From: Streptomyces sp. WAC08241
GTDB lineage: Bacteria > Actinomycetota > Actinomycetes > Streptomycetales > Streptomycetaceae
Direction of reading: 5' to 3'
Assembly (NCBI GenBank): GCA_007858575.1
Contig: CP042279.1
Coordinates: 6,913,001 to 6,977,000 of the forward strand
DNA length: 64,000 nt
The notes under the pieces were generated by a model that ran no database searches, was not told where the DNA came from, and worked only from the letters and a program-made list of their open reading frames with translations. Position numbers and translations under genes: made by a program. Positions 11,683 to 20,720 of the stretch are shown piece by piece (within the stretch, counting starts at the first letter, position 1; every line of letters begins with the position of its first letter).

Positions 11683-12090
11683 CGTGTTTCTCCCGGCGCC
11701 GCGGCCGCTCATTTCGCCCGGCCGTCGATCAGATGTGGATTCATGTTCAATTACGGCCGTTTGAATTATTGGCCATTGAACTTTTCCGTTTCCGCGCCGC
11801 AAGAGCGGGACGGGCGCGACCCCGGATCCCCACCCGGAGGCCGCGCCCTTTACCGATGCCGGGCAGGTGAGCCGCAACCCTCGCCGACCGCCGCCGGACG
11901 GGCAAAGCCCCCACGGTCTTCACCACGTCACCTCGGTCCAGAAGGTTTCCTGCCCGACCCGTACAGCTTTTCGGTTCCGCCCCGTTCGCCGCGATGCTTT
12001 TCAACTGTGGCTGAAACACCCTGGTAACGTGCAGTGATGCTGTGCATACTCGTCGTCGGGGGTGGTTGCGAGTGCACAGGTGGGGACCTC

Positions 12091-13111
12091 ATGCTGCGGA
12101 TTCATTTCACCGGAAACGACTTGGCGGGGGTGCGGACGGCGGCCCGGCCGGATGTTCTGTGGGAAACGATTCTGAGCTTTCACCGGTTAAGGGACCGGCG
12201 CGGCCCCGTCGTCTACGGAGAATGGCGGGCGGAAGCGCGGACGCGGCTCGGCGGTGAGACCCGGCTGCTCGCCGCCCTCGTCCCCAGCAGAGGCTATTTC
12301 CCGACTTCCTGACGCCCGCCGAGGGCGTCAACGGCCTCGACGAGGGCCTCCAGGCGATCCGCGCCACCGACCCGGGCCGGCTGCGCGGAGAGCTCTCGCT
12401 GCTCGCCGCCGACCGCTCCGGCGGGCGGACCGTGCCCCACTCGCTGCGCGCCCTCGCCGACGGGGGACGGAGCCCTTCGACCGGCTCGTGGGGCGCTGCG
12501 CGGCTACCACCGGGCCGTCGTCGAGCCGTACTGGCCGCACATCCGGGCCCGCGTCGAGGCCGACCGGGCCCGCCGCGGCCGGGCCCTCCTGGACGGCGGC
12601 GCCGAGGAGCTCCTCGCCTCGCTGCCGCCGATGCTGCGCTGGCGCGCGCCCGTCCTGGAGGCGGACTACCCGGTGGACCGGGACGTCCACCTCGACGGGC
12701 GCGGGCTGCTGCTCCAGCCCTCGTACTTCTGCCGGGGACCCCCGTCGTGCTGCGCGACCCCGCGCTGCCGCCGGTCCTCGTCTACCCCGTCACCCACGGC
12801 GAGGCGCCGACCGTCCGCGCGCCCGGCGGCTCCTCGCTCGCCAAGCTCGTCGGCCAGACCCGCTCGGCGGTGCTGCACGCCATCGGGGACGGCGGCACGA
12901 CCAGCGAACTCGCGCGCCGCGCCGGGGTCTCCCTCGCCTCGGCCAGCCAGCACGCGGGCGTCCTGCGCGAGGCCGGGCTCATCGCGACCCTGCGCCACGG
13001 CAACGCGGTCCTGCACACCTGACGCCGCTGGGCGCCGCACTCCTCGGCGGCGCCCAGCAGAAGAAGGTGGAGCTGCGCTGCTACGCGCGGAACGGGCCGG
13101 TCACCTCGTAG
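12091..13111 (+). CDS. ArsR/SmtB-type winged-helix regulator with N-terminal DUF5937-like domain
   Basis: About 320 residues after repair. It starts at ATG 12091 (MLRIHFTGNDLAGVRTAA). The body (VLWETILSFHRLRDRRGP...) is the Streptomyces DUF5937-type region. The C-terminal HTH reads GGTTSELARRAGVSLASASQHAGVLREAGL, an ArsR fold without visible metal-ligand cysteines. Bases are missing near 12298, 12470, 12740 and 13018. The open frame then runs to 13111, overlapping the converging PhoX-like gene by 31 bases, so the true stop may be slightly earlier. The target is unknown. Confidence 0.75.
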
Positions 13112-14235
13112 GTGATGCCGCCCGAGGAGCTGCCGCTCGTGCCCCGCTGGCTGGAGAAGTACAGCCGCCTGCCGTCGGGGGAGAAGGCCGGTCCGGTGAT
13201 CTCCGAGCCGGACTGGCCGTTGATCCGCAGGAACGGGGCGACGACGTCGTCCGGGGTGATGACGCAGATCTCCATGTTCCCGCCGTCCTCGGCGACGTAC
13301 AGGTCGCCGGAGGGGGTGCCGGTGACGTTGTCGACGCCGGTCAGCGGAGCGCCGCCGGAGACCAGCGAGTCGTCGTAGGCCAGCTCGTACGTGCCGGCGG
13401 CGAGGTTGACCTGCCAGACCCGGTTGTCGCCCTTGGTGGTGAACCAGACGGTGTCGTTCGCGTAGTAGCAGCCCTCGCCGCCGTTGAAGCGCTTGGCGCC
13501 GGAGACCTGGTCGCGGGTGACGGTCGGGGAGCCGTCCGGGTCCGGCACGTTCTGCCAGGTGAAGCTGCCGGAGGTGGCCGTGGAGGCCTTGAGGACCTGG
13601 AGGGTGCCGGAGGAGAGGTTGCCCCAGGTGGTGGGCAGGAAGCGGTAGAAGCAGCCGTTCGTCTCGTCCTCGGTCAGGTAGATCGCCTTGCGCACCGGGT
13701 CGGCCGCCGCCGCCTCGTGCTTGAAGCGGCCCATCGCGTCCCGGCGGTGGGCCGTGCCGCCCCACGGGTTCGACTCGTAGACGTAGCCGAGGGACACCTC
13801 CTCGCAGGACAGCCAGGTGTTCCACGGGGTGGCGCCGCCCGCGCAGTTCTGCCGGGTGCCGGAGAGGATGCGGTAGGCGCCGGTGATCGTGCCCGCGGAA
13901 TCGAACCTCACCGCGCTCGCGCCGCCGCTCGGGTTGACCTCCGAGTTCGAGACGTAGATCCAGCCGGTGCCGTCGACGAAGCAGGCGCCGCCGTCGGGGG
14001 CGCTGTGCCAGGCGTACGAGGTGCCGGCGACCGTCTGGCCGGACCGGGCGATCACCCGGCTGGTGAACCCGGCCGGCAACTGGATGCCGTTCGCGTCCGC
14101 CGGGCCGAGGGCCCCGTAGGGGCCCGCGCCGGGCTGGGCCGGGGCCGCGAAGGCCGCCCCGTGCCACAGGCTGCCGCCGAAGGCGGCGGCCGAGGTACCG
14201 ATGACCGCTCCGCGCAGGAAACCGCGTCGCTCCAC
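13081..14235 (-). CDS. Secreted PhoX/DUF839-like phosphatase (beta-propeller)
   Basis: 384 residues, uninterrupted. The N-terminus MERRGFLRGAVIGTSAAAFGG has the twin-arginine pattern for folded export. The body has repeated blade-like segments (GWIYVSNSEVN, KAIYLTEDETNGCFYRFLP, GDLYVAEDGGNMEI, GRRLYFSSQRG) and the acidic CEEV and EDET sites that PhoX-type enzymes use to bind Ca/Fe. It is probably an extracellular phosphatase, though activity on phosphomonoesters is inferred only from the family. Converges with the ArsR-type gene. Confidence 0.85.
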   Translation of the reverse strand: MERRGFLRGAVIGTSAAAFGGSLWHGAAFAAPAQPGAGPYGALGPADANGIQLPAGFTSRVIARSGQTVAGTSYAWHSAPDGGACFVDGTGWIYVSNSEVNPSGGASAVRFDSAGTITGAYRILSGTRQNCAGGATPWNTWLSCEEVSLGYVYESNPWGGTAHRRDAMGRFKHEAAAADPVRKAIYLTEDETNGCFYRFLPTTWGNLSSGTLQVLKASTATSGSFTWQNVPDPDGSPTVTRDQVSGAKRFNGGEGCYYANDTVWFTTKGDNRVWQVNLAAGTYELAYDDSLVSGGAPLTGVDNVTGTPSGDLYVAEDGGNMEICVITPDDVVAPFLRINGQSGSEITGPAFSPDGRRLYFSSQRGTSGSSSGGITYEVTGPFRA

Positions 14236-14404
14236 GTCTCACTCCCGAGAAGGATGGTGAACCGCCCCGTCGCACCGGTCGGCGACGGGGTCGCGCGTCT
14301 CCGGAACCTAGGAGCGGGGAATTGACGGGGCGGCAACGAGCGGTGAAGGGGAGGCGGCGGGTGGGGGCGGGGCGCGGGGCGGAGGGTGCGGGGACACTGG
14401 GGGC

Positions 14405-14853
14405 ATGCGTGCCACCCGGGACATCAGCGACCGCGCCGACCTCGACGTGCTGCTGCGCCGCTTCTACGCCGAGGCCTTCGCCGACCCGCTCATCGGGCCC
14501 TTCTTCACCGAGGTCGCCGGCACCGATCTGGAGGCCCACCTCCCGAGGATCACCGACTTCTGGGAGCGGGCCCTGTTCCGTACCGCCTCCTACGGGCGGG
14601 ACGCCTTCGCCCCGCACGCCGCCCTCCACGCCGTCCGGCCGCTCACCGCCGCCCACTTCGGGCGCTGGGTCCAGCTCTGGCGCGCCTCCGTCGACGGCCT
14701 CCACGCGGGACCGCGCGCCGAGCGGGCCAAGGCGCAGGGGGAGCGGATCGCCCTGGCCGTGCTGCGGCGGCTCGCCGGACCGGACGCGTCCACCGGGGAG
14801 GGGACGGCGGGTTCGTCCCCCTCGCGGCCCTCCGGCTGCGCACCGTGGCCTGA
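14405..14853 (+). CDS. Truncated haemoglobin (group III-like)
   Basis: About 149 residues. It begins MRATRDISDRADLDVLLRRF. FYAEAFADPLIGPFF, the ITDFWERALF segment and HFGRWVQLWRASVDGL follow the 2-over-2 globin pattern, with candidate haem-region His residues in APHAALH and AAHFGRW. One base is missing near 14808; the end is then GFVPLAALRLRTVA. GACACT lies 6 bases before the ATG, suggesting a leaderless mRNA. Such globins bind O2 or NO; a link to the nitrite genes nearby is conjecture. Confidence 0.8.
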
Positions 14854-14863
14854 CTCGGGGTCT

Positions 14864-14912
14864 GGTCCGGTCGGTCCGGGTCCGGTCCGGTCCGGTCCGG
14901 TCCGGTCCGGTC
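14864..14912. repeat. TCCGG microsatellite
   Basis: About ten near-perfect 5-base TCCGG units (six perfect in a row at 14881-14910) directly behind the globin gene, followed by GAAAAACC. It is non-coding in the likely layout. Confidence 0.85.
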
Positions 14913-15020
14913 GAAAAACCTTCCGGAGCGGCGATGAGTTCCGGGCGGCGCCCCCGTCCTACCTCTCGACAGCGCCGGAACGCACCGAGCGGGCCGGACG
15001 ACCGAGGAAGAGGGAACACC

Positions 15021-15434
15021 ATGGCTCCGCAGATGATCTTCGTGAACCTGCCCGTGAAGGACCTCGACGCCAGCAAGGCCTTCTTCGAGAAGCTCGGCTA
15101 CTCCTTCAACCCGCAGTTCAGCGACGACACCGCCGCCTGTCTCGTCATCAGCGACACGATCTTCGCGATGCTGCTCACCGAGAAGAAGTTCCAGGAGTTC
15201 ACCGCCCCGGGCAAGGAGATCTCCGACGCCACGAAGGCCACCGAGGTCCTCATCACGCTGAGCGCCGAGAGCCGCGAGAAGGCGGACGAGCTGGCCGACG
15301 CGGCCCTCGCCGCCGGTGCCACGCCGGCGAAGGAGCCCATGGACATGGGCTTCATGTACGGGCGCTCCTTCACCGACCTGGACGGCCACCACTGGGAGGT
15401 CTTCTGGATGGACCCGGCCGCCGCCCAGGGCTGA
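15021..15434 (+). CDS. VOC-superfamily (glyoxalase/extradiol-like) protein
   Basis: 137 residues, intact. ATG 15021 follows GAGGGAACACC. It has the beta-alpha-beta-beta-beta pattern of one VOC module: FVNLPVKDLDASKAFFEKLGY, LVISDTIFAMLLTEKKF, and C-terminal GRSFTDLDGHHWEVFWMD with the usual D-x-x-G-H-x-W/E metal-side motif. The subfamily seen in Streptomyces is annotated as lactoylglutathione-lyase-like; the substrate is unknown. The 18-base CGCCGCCCAGGGCTGAGC recurs at 15418 and 15451 around its stop. Confidence 0.85.
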   Translation: MAPQMIFVNLPVKDLDASKAFFEKLGYSFNPQFSDDTAACLVISDTIFAMLLTEKKFQEFTAPGKEISDATKATEVLITLSAESREKADELADAALAAGATPAKEPMDMGFMYGRSFTDLDGHHWEVFWMDPAAAQG

Positions 15435-15476
15435 GCCCGGACGGACTCCGCCGCCCAGGGCTGAGCCGCCTGGGGC

Positions 15477-16242
15477 TCAGGCCGCCACCCCGCCGTCGAT
15501 CACGAGGTCCGTGCCGACGGCGGAGCCGGCCGCGTCCGAGGCGAGGTAGAGGACCGCCGCCGCCACCTCCGCGGCGGACGAGATCCGGCCGAGCGGCGAC
15601 TCGCCCTTCATCCGGACCTCCCGCTCGGCCTCGGTCTCGCCGGGCCGCAGCGACATCGTGGACTCCGAGGCGCCGGGGCTGACCGCGTTGATCCGGATCC
15701 CGTCGCCGACGTGGTCCAGGGCCGCGGCTCGGGTGAGCGCCGACACGGCCGCCTTGGAGACCTGGTAGCCGAAGAGACCGGGGATCCGGACGTGCGCGCC
15801 CAGGTTGGACGAGACGTTCACGATCGCCCCGCCGCCGTGCGCCCGCATGTGCGCCACCTCCGCCTGGAGGGCGTGCAGGACCCCGTGACGTTGACGTCGA
15901 GCAGGGCCTTCCAGTCCTCCAGGGGAGGTCGGCGGCGCTGTGGCCGCCGCCCCGGAAGATCCCCGCGTTGTTCACGGCGACGTCCAGGCCGCCGAAGAGT
16001 TCGACCGCGCGCCGGACCAGCTCCCGGGTGGAGCCGGCGTCGGCCACGTCGGCGGTGACCGCCGCGGCGGTGCCCCCGGCGGCCTCGACCAGGGCGACCG
16101 TCTCCTCCAGGGTCTCCGCCGTGCGCCCCGCGGCGACGACCTTCGCGCCCTCGGCGGCGAAGGCGCGTGCGACGGCCCGGCCGAGACCGGAACCGGCTCC
16201 GGTGACGAGGACGACGCGATCGGTGAAGCGTGCGGCGGACAT
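15477..16242 (-). CDS. Short-chain dehydrogenase/reductase (frameshifted)
   Basis: NAD(P)-dependent oxidoreductase, about 255 residues. The N-terminal Rossmann signature TGAGSGLGRAVARAFA and NNAGIFRGGG are in one frame. After losses near 15890-15925 the other frame gives IVNVSSNLGAHVRIPGLFGY-QVSKAAV (catalytic Ser, Tyr-x-x-x-Lys) and the C-terminal VIDGGVAA. Downstream of the TetR-type gene on the same strand with a terminator between them; its promoter shares a 16-base motif with the TetR promoter. Confidence 0.88.
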
Positions 16243-16307
16243 GTGGTGTCTCCCTTGACTTGGCCGTGCGGGTGTCGCCGTGCAGATGTCTTGGTCGTGC
16301 GTTCTTT

Positions 16308-16323
16308 CTTGACCGTACGTTCC
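16308..16323 (-). promoter_or_regulatory. Putative TetR-site copy 1 (SDR promoter)
   Basis: On the minus strand GGAACGTACGGTCAAG, 14 of 16 identical to GGAACGACCGGTCAAG at 16981-16996 in front of the TetR gene. It lies 66-81 bases upstream of the SDR start. Confidence 0.5.
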
Positions 16324-16342
16324 GATATGAGGGCCGAAGAAA

Positions 16343-16362
16343 GGGCACCCGCGAGGGTGCCC
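16343..16362 (-). terminator. Terminator after the TetR gene
   Basis: GGGCACCC-GCGA-GGGTGCCC, 14 bases past the TetR stop. On the minus strand it is followed by TTTCTT. Confidence 0.65.
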
Positions 16363-16375
16363 GTCCCCGGTCCGT

Positions 16376-16959
16376 TCAGTCCAGCAGGGCCAGCGCCTGT
16401 TCCGCCGCGTCCCCGACCCTGGCCGGGTCGCTCGACGCCTTGCCGACCACCCGCATGCCCTGCATCAGGACCAGGAGCATCCGGGCCAGCGCGCGCGGAT
16501 CGCGGTCCGCCGGGAGCTCGCCCCCGGCGCGCGCCCGGGTGAGCGCCGCGTGGAGCAGGGTCTCCAACTGCTCCCAGCTCAGCTCGACCCGGCGGGCCAC
16601 CGCCGCGTCGCGCGGTCCCAGCTCCGCCGCCGAGTTGGTGACGAAGCAGCCGTTCAGGCGCCCTCGTCCGCCGCCGCCTCGGCGGCGAACCGGCGGACGA
16701 GGGCCCGGACGCCCGGCAGGGCGGGACCGGGCGCCGACAGCTCCTCGACGATCCGGGGGTCCTGGGTCTCCGCGTACCGGTCCAGCGCCTTCAGGTACAG
16801 CTCGTGCTTGCTGCCGAAGGTCGCGTAGATGCTGGCGCGGCCGATCCCGAGGTGCTCCACGAGCTCCGCCATCGTCGTCGCCTCGCAGCCGCGCGCCCAG
16901 AACAGTTCGAGGGCTGCCCGGAGCGCGGCGTCCGGATCGAATTCCTTGGTCCTGGCCAC
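16376..16959 (-). CDS. TetR-family regulator (frameshifted)
   Basis: About 195 residues. The N-terminal HTH is MAELVEHLGIGRASIYATFG, in the group with a short FDPDAALRAALELFW lead-in. One base is missing near 16655 (AAADEG then RLNGCFVTNSAAEL), after which RRVELSWEQLETLLHAAL and the C-terminal AAEQALALLD follow. It resembles the TetR_C AcrR/YxaF-like group. It probably controls itself and the SDR through the shared motif at 16981 and 16308. Confidence 0.85.
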
Positions 16960-16980
16960 GGCAAGACCCTAGATCCGTCT

Positions 16981-16996
16981 GGAACGACCGGTCAAG
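16981..16996 (+). promoter_or_regulatory. Putative TetR-site copy 2 (TetR promoter)
   Basis: GGAACGACCGGTCAAG, in the 37-base gap between the nirD stop and the TetR start, matching the site before the SDR. Confidence 0.5.
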
Positions 16997-17365
16997 TTAT
17001 CCGGGGCGCCCACCGGCCTGCGAAAGCGCCGGATCGAGCAGGGCCGCCCGTACCGGATACACCGCCACCGCGACCTCCTCGTCGTCCAGGCAGCGGCCCG
17101 TCTCCAGGTCGAACCGCTGCTTCAGGAGCGGCGAGGCCACGAAGGGCGTCCGCCCGCCGAGCCGATCAGGCCCCGGAGAGCACCTGCGCCCCCGTGAACG
17201 GGTCGCGGTTGTCGATCGCGTACGTCCGGCCCGACCGGTCCCGGAAGACCGCCGCCTGCCGGCCGTCCGGCAGCAGCGCCGCCACGCCGCGCCCCGGGGT
17301 CAGCCGGGACTCCTCGCAGACCGTCATCCAGGAGCCGGGGACGGGGACAGTTCGAGCGTCTTCAT
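16997..17365 (-). CDS. nirD: Nitrite reductase small subunit (frameshifted)
   Basis: Rieske-like small subunit of assimilatory NADH-nitrite reductase, about 123 residues. ATG 17365 overlaps the nirB stop (ATGA). MKTLELSP, then with one base restored GSWMTVCEESRLTPGRGVAA, TYAIDNRDPFTGAQVLSRG, FVASPLLKQRFDLETGRCLDDEE and the C-terminus QAGGRPG. Bases are missing near 17333 (CCCCGTCCCC), 17175 and 17163. As in most NirD, Rieske Cys/His ligands are not evident. Confidence 0.85.
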
Positions 17366-19926
17366 CGGGAGGCGATCCCTTCCAGGGTGAGGAACGTCAG
17401 GTCCGGCTTGATCTGGTCGCGCTCCGGCACGAACCGGACCGAGGGGTCCGGCGTCTCCGGGCGTTCACGAAGGAGGCGAAGCGCCGCAGCCGCTCCGGGT
17501 CGTCCAGGGTCTGCGCCCACTCGTCCCGGTAGGCGTCGACGTGCGCCGCCATCAGCGCCTCCAGCTCGTCGCAGAGCCCGAGCGAGTCGTGCACCACCAC
17601 GTCCTTGAGGTGGTCGAGCCCGCCCTCCAGGCGCTCCAGCCAGGTCGACGTCCGCTCCAGGCGGTCCGCCGTCCGGATGTAGAACATCAGGAACCGGTCG
17701 ATCAGCCGGACCAGTTCGGCGTCCGACAGGTCCTGGGCGAGCAGGTCCGCGTGGCGCGGGTCGCGCCGCCGTTCCCGCCGACGTACAGGTTCCAGCCGTT
17801 CGCCGTCGCGATGATCCCGAAGTCCTTCGACTGCGCCTCGGCGCACTCGCGGGCGCAGCCCGAGACCGCCGACTTCAGCTTGTGCGGCGAGCGCAGGCCC
17901 CGGTAGCGCAGTTCGAGCCGTATCGCCATCCGCACCGAGTCCTGCACGCCGTACCGGCACCAGGTCTGCCCGACGCAGGACTTCACCGTGCGCAGCGCCT
18001 TGCCGTACGCGTGCCCCGACTCGAAGCCCGCGTCCACGAGCCGCGTCCAGATCGACGGCAACTGGTCCACCCGCGCGCCGAACAGGTCGATCCGCTGGCC
18101 GCCCGTGATCTTCGTGTAGAGGCCGAAGTCCCGGGCCACCTCGCCGATCACGATCAGCTTCTCCGGCGTGATCTCACCGCCGGGGACGCGCGGCACCACC
18201 GAATAGGAGCCGTTGCGCTGCATGTTGGCGAGGAAGTGGTCGTTGGTGTCCTGGAGGGAGGCCTGCTCGCCGTCCAGGATGTACCCGTTGTTCAGCGAGG
18301 CCAGGATCGAGCCCACGGTCGGCTTGCAGACCTCGCAGCCCTCGCCGCCCCGCGCCTCCGGCCGCCCGTGCGAGTCGAGCAGCGCGGCGAACGAGGTGAC
18401 GCGCAGGGTGCGGGCGATCTCGTACAGCTCGCTCCTGCCGTACGGGAAACAGCCGCAGAGGCCCTTGTCCGTGGCGGCCGGCAGCAGCTTCTCGATCACC
18501 TTCACGCAACTGCCGCAGCCGGTCCCCGCCTTGGTGCACTGCTTCACCTCGGCGAGCGAGGCGCACTGGCCGATCGCGTGCTTCGTGACGTTGTGGCAGG
18601 AGCAGATCACCGCGTCGTCCGGCAGCGCCGAGGGGCTGAGCGCCACCGGCGCGCCCGCGCCCGCCGGGAGCACCAACTGCTCGGGGAGACCGGCGGCACC
18701 GTCCCGGTCAGCGGCCGCAGCAGCCCGTACGCGTCGGCGTCGCCGACCAGGACGCCGCCGAGCAGCACGCCCTCGCCGTCCACCACCAGCTTCTTGTAGA
18801 CGCCCGAGCGGGAGTCGGAGTACACGACGTCCAGGCACCCCTCGGCCGTGCCGTGCGCGTCGCCGAACGAGGCCACGTCCACGCCGAGCAGCTTCAGCTT
18901 GGTCGACGTGTCGGCGCCCGTGAAGCCGTCGCCCGCCTCCTCTTCCGCTCCTTCCGAGAGCACCGCCGCCACCGTCTGCGCCATCTCGTAGCCCGGCGCC
19001 ACCAGGCCGTAGACCCGCCCGTCGGCCGCGAGCGCGCACTCCCCGATCGCGAAGACCGCCGGGTCGGAGGTCCGGCACCGCGCGTCGACCGCGATGCCGC
19101 CGCGCTCGCCCACGGCGAGCCCGCAGTCCCGGGCGAGCTGGTCCCGGGGCCGTACGCCCGCCGAGAAGACGACCAGGTCGGTGGCCAGTTCGGAGCCGTC
19201 CGACAGCCGCATGCCCGTCACGGCGCCGTCCGCCGTCACGACCTCCTGCGTGCCCGTCCCCGTGTGGACGGTCAGGCCCATCCGCTCGATCGTGCGCAGC
19301 AGGGCCGCGCCGCCGCCCTCGTCCACCTGCACCGGCATCAGGCGCGGTGCGAACTCCACCACGTGCGTGTCCAGGCCGAGGCCCTTGAGCGCGCCCGCCG
19401 CCTCCAGGCCGAGCAGCCCGCCGCCCACCACCGCGCCGGTCGTCGCCGTCCTCGCGTACTCCTCGATCGCGAGCAGGTCCTCGATCGTGCGGTAGACGAA
19501 ACAGCCCCGGGCGTCCTTGCCGGGCACCGGCGGGACGAAGGGGTAGGAGCCGGTGGCCAGGACGAGCGCGTCGTACGCGAAGACCCGCCCCGAGCGGGCG
19601 GTGACCGTCCGGGCCTCCCGGTCCACCGACTCGGCCGCGTCGCCCACGTGCAGCTCGATGCCGTGCTCCGCCATGAACCCCGCCGCGACCATCGACAGGT
19701 CCTCGGGGGTCTGCCCGGAGAAGTACGAGGTGAGCCGGACGCGGTCGTAGGCCGGGCGCGGCTCCTCGCAGAGGACCACGATCCGGGCCCGCCGGGTCAC
19801 GCCCCGGTCGGCGAGCGCCTCCAGGAACCGCTGGCCGACCATCCCGTGGCCGACCAGGACGATCGTCGGGGTGTGCGCGGCCGTACCGGCGCTCGTGCGG
19901 GCACGTGTGTCAGCGTCAGCGCTCAT
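17362..19926 (-). CDS. nirB: NADH-nitrite reductase large subunit (frameshifted)
   Basis: Reduces nitrite to ammonium with NADH; about 857 residues. Domains: FAD/NAD(P) reductase (IVLVGHGMVGQRFLEAL; VVGGGLLGLEAAGAL), BFD-like [2Fe-2S] cluster (ICSCHNVTK and CTKAGTGCGSCVKVI), and the C-terminal siroheme/4Fe-4S half with CVGQTWC and CARECAEAQSKDFG cysteines. Start ATG 19926 (MSADADTRART). Bases are missing near 18685, 17765 and 17460; after the last the protein ends FVPERDQIKPDLTFLTLEG and overlaps nirD. A GlnR-like box precedes the operon at 20426. Confidence 0.95.
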
Positions 19927-20402
19927 GTCGGGAGCCTCCGTCGTGGGTGAGACAGGTGGAGCAGGGGAGCCTCGGGAGGGCCTCGTCGCCCTCCCGGGCC
20001 CGGGCGAGCGCGCCGACCGCGGCCGTGGTCGCCGACACCCCGAGGAGCCCGCCGCCGACGACCACGGCCCGCACCCTGGCCGTACCGCCGCGCGCGGCGG
20101 CGGCAGCAGCGGGTTGGAGCCCGTCGCCAGGATCAGCCGGTCGTAGCCGACGCGCGAGCCGTCCGCGCACTCCACCGTCCGCGCCGCCCGGTCGATCCGC
20201 ACCGCCCGCGTCCCGAGCCGGGCCGGGCCCCGGGTCCCGGGCAGGGCGATCACCTCGGGGGCGTACCGCCCGGCGAGGACGTCGGCGAGCAGCACCCTGT
20301 CGTACGGTGCGTGCGGCTCCTCGCCGAGGAGGGTGACCGGCAGGCGCCGGGCGAGCCGGGCGCCCGCCGTCCCGCCCCGACCACCACGATCCGTGTACTC
20401 AT
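19916..20402 (-). CDS. Shortened FAD/NAD(P) oxidoreductase before nirB (frameshifted)
   Basis: First gene of the nir unit. Start ATG 20402: MSTRIVVVGAG, then with one base restored RRLPVTLLGEEPHAPYDRVL, DGSRVGYDRLILATGSNPLL and RVRAVVVGGGLLGVSATTA, i.e. FAD-binding and NAD-binding glycine motifs. The C-terminus is LPRLPCSTCLTHDGGSRHER, overlapping the nirB start by 11 bases. The total is only ~162 residues versus ~400 for the family: most of the NAD and C-terminal domains are missing. Either a real deletion or an assembly loss; the C-S-T-C pair at the end is unusual. Confidence 0.6.
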
Positions 20403-20425
20403 GACCGGAAGCGTGCGGGGCCGGT

Positions 20426-20463
20426 GTTACCCGGCGGCATCCCGGCTGTTTCCCGTACGGAAC
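20426..20463 (-). promoter_or_regulatory. GlnR-like box upstream of the nir operon
   Basis: Four 5-base elements GTTAC, GCATC, GTTTC, GGAAC on the plus strand start every 11 bases (20426, 20437, 20448, 20459). On the minus strand this reads GTTCC-N6-GAAAC-N6-GATGC-N6-GTAAC, the GlnR pattern (gTnAc-N6-GaAAc, twice). It ends 24 bases upstream of the first start codon. GlnR control of nirB is established in S. coelicolor. Confidence 0.65.
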
Positions 20464-20507
20464 GCTGATCTCCGCCTCCGGGCCGGGCCGCTGTGAGGGG
20501 GCGCGGG

Positions 20508-20554
20508 ACCGCTTGCCGTGCGGGACTGCTTGCCGTGCGGGACTGCTTGCCGGG
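20508..20554. repeat. 17-bp tandem repeat in the gap 20464-20720
   Basis: GCTTGCCGTGCGGGACT is repeated twice in tandem (about 20514-20547) with a partial third copy. Otherwise this gap, between the nir promoter and the divergent flavoprotein gene, shows no gene; 20640-20720 is likely the flavoprotein's promoter. Confidence 0.6.
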
Positions 20555-20720
20555 CAGGGCCGCGGGACCGCCCGCCGCGAGGCCCCGGCCCCTGTGAGGG
20601 CCTGCCTGACCGGACCCGGGGTTAACCCGTGGTCAGCCTCGCCTCAAGGCCGCCTTAAGGATCGGGCGGACGCGGCTGAGCTGCGGATTCCCGTATACGG
20701 GCGCCCCTAGGGTGCCGGAT

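Noticed and set aside
11742..12027. Small gene in the AT-rich gap before the ArsR-type gene
   Set aside because: Frames are open on both strands (about 90-95 codons) but neither has a ribosome site, family pattern or Streptomyces codon bias; more likely promoter DNA.
12631..14325. 564-codon plus-strand ORF across the ArsR tail and PhoX-like gene
   Set aside because: Low-complexity Arg/Ala/Gly translation opposite an intact Tat-exported protein.
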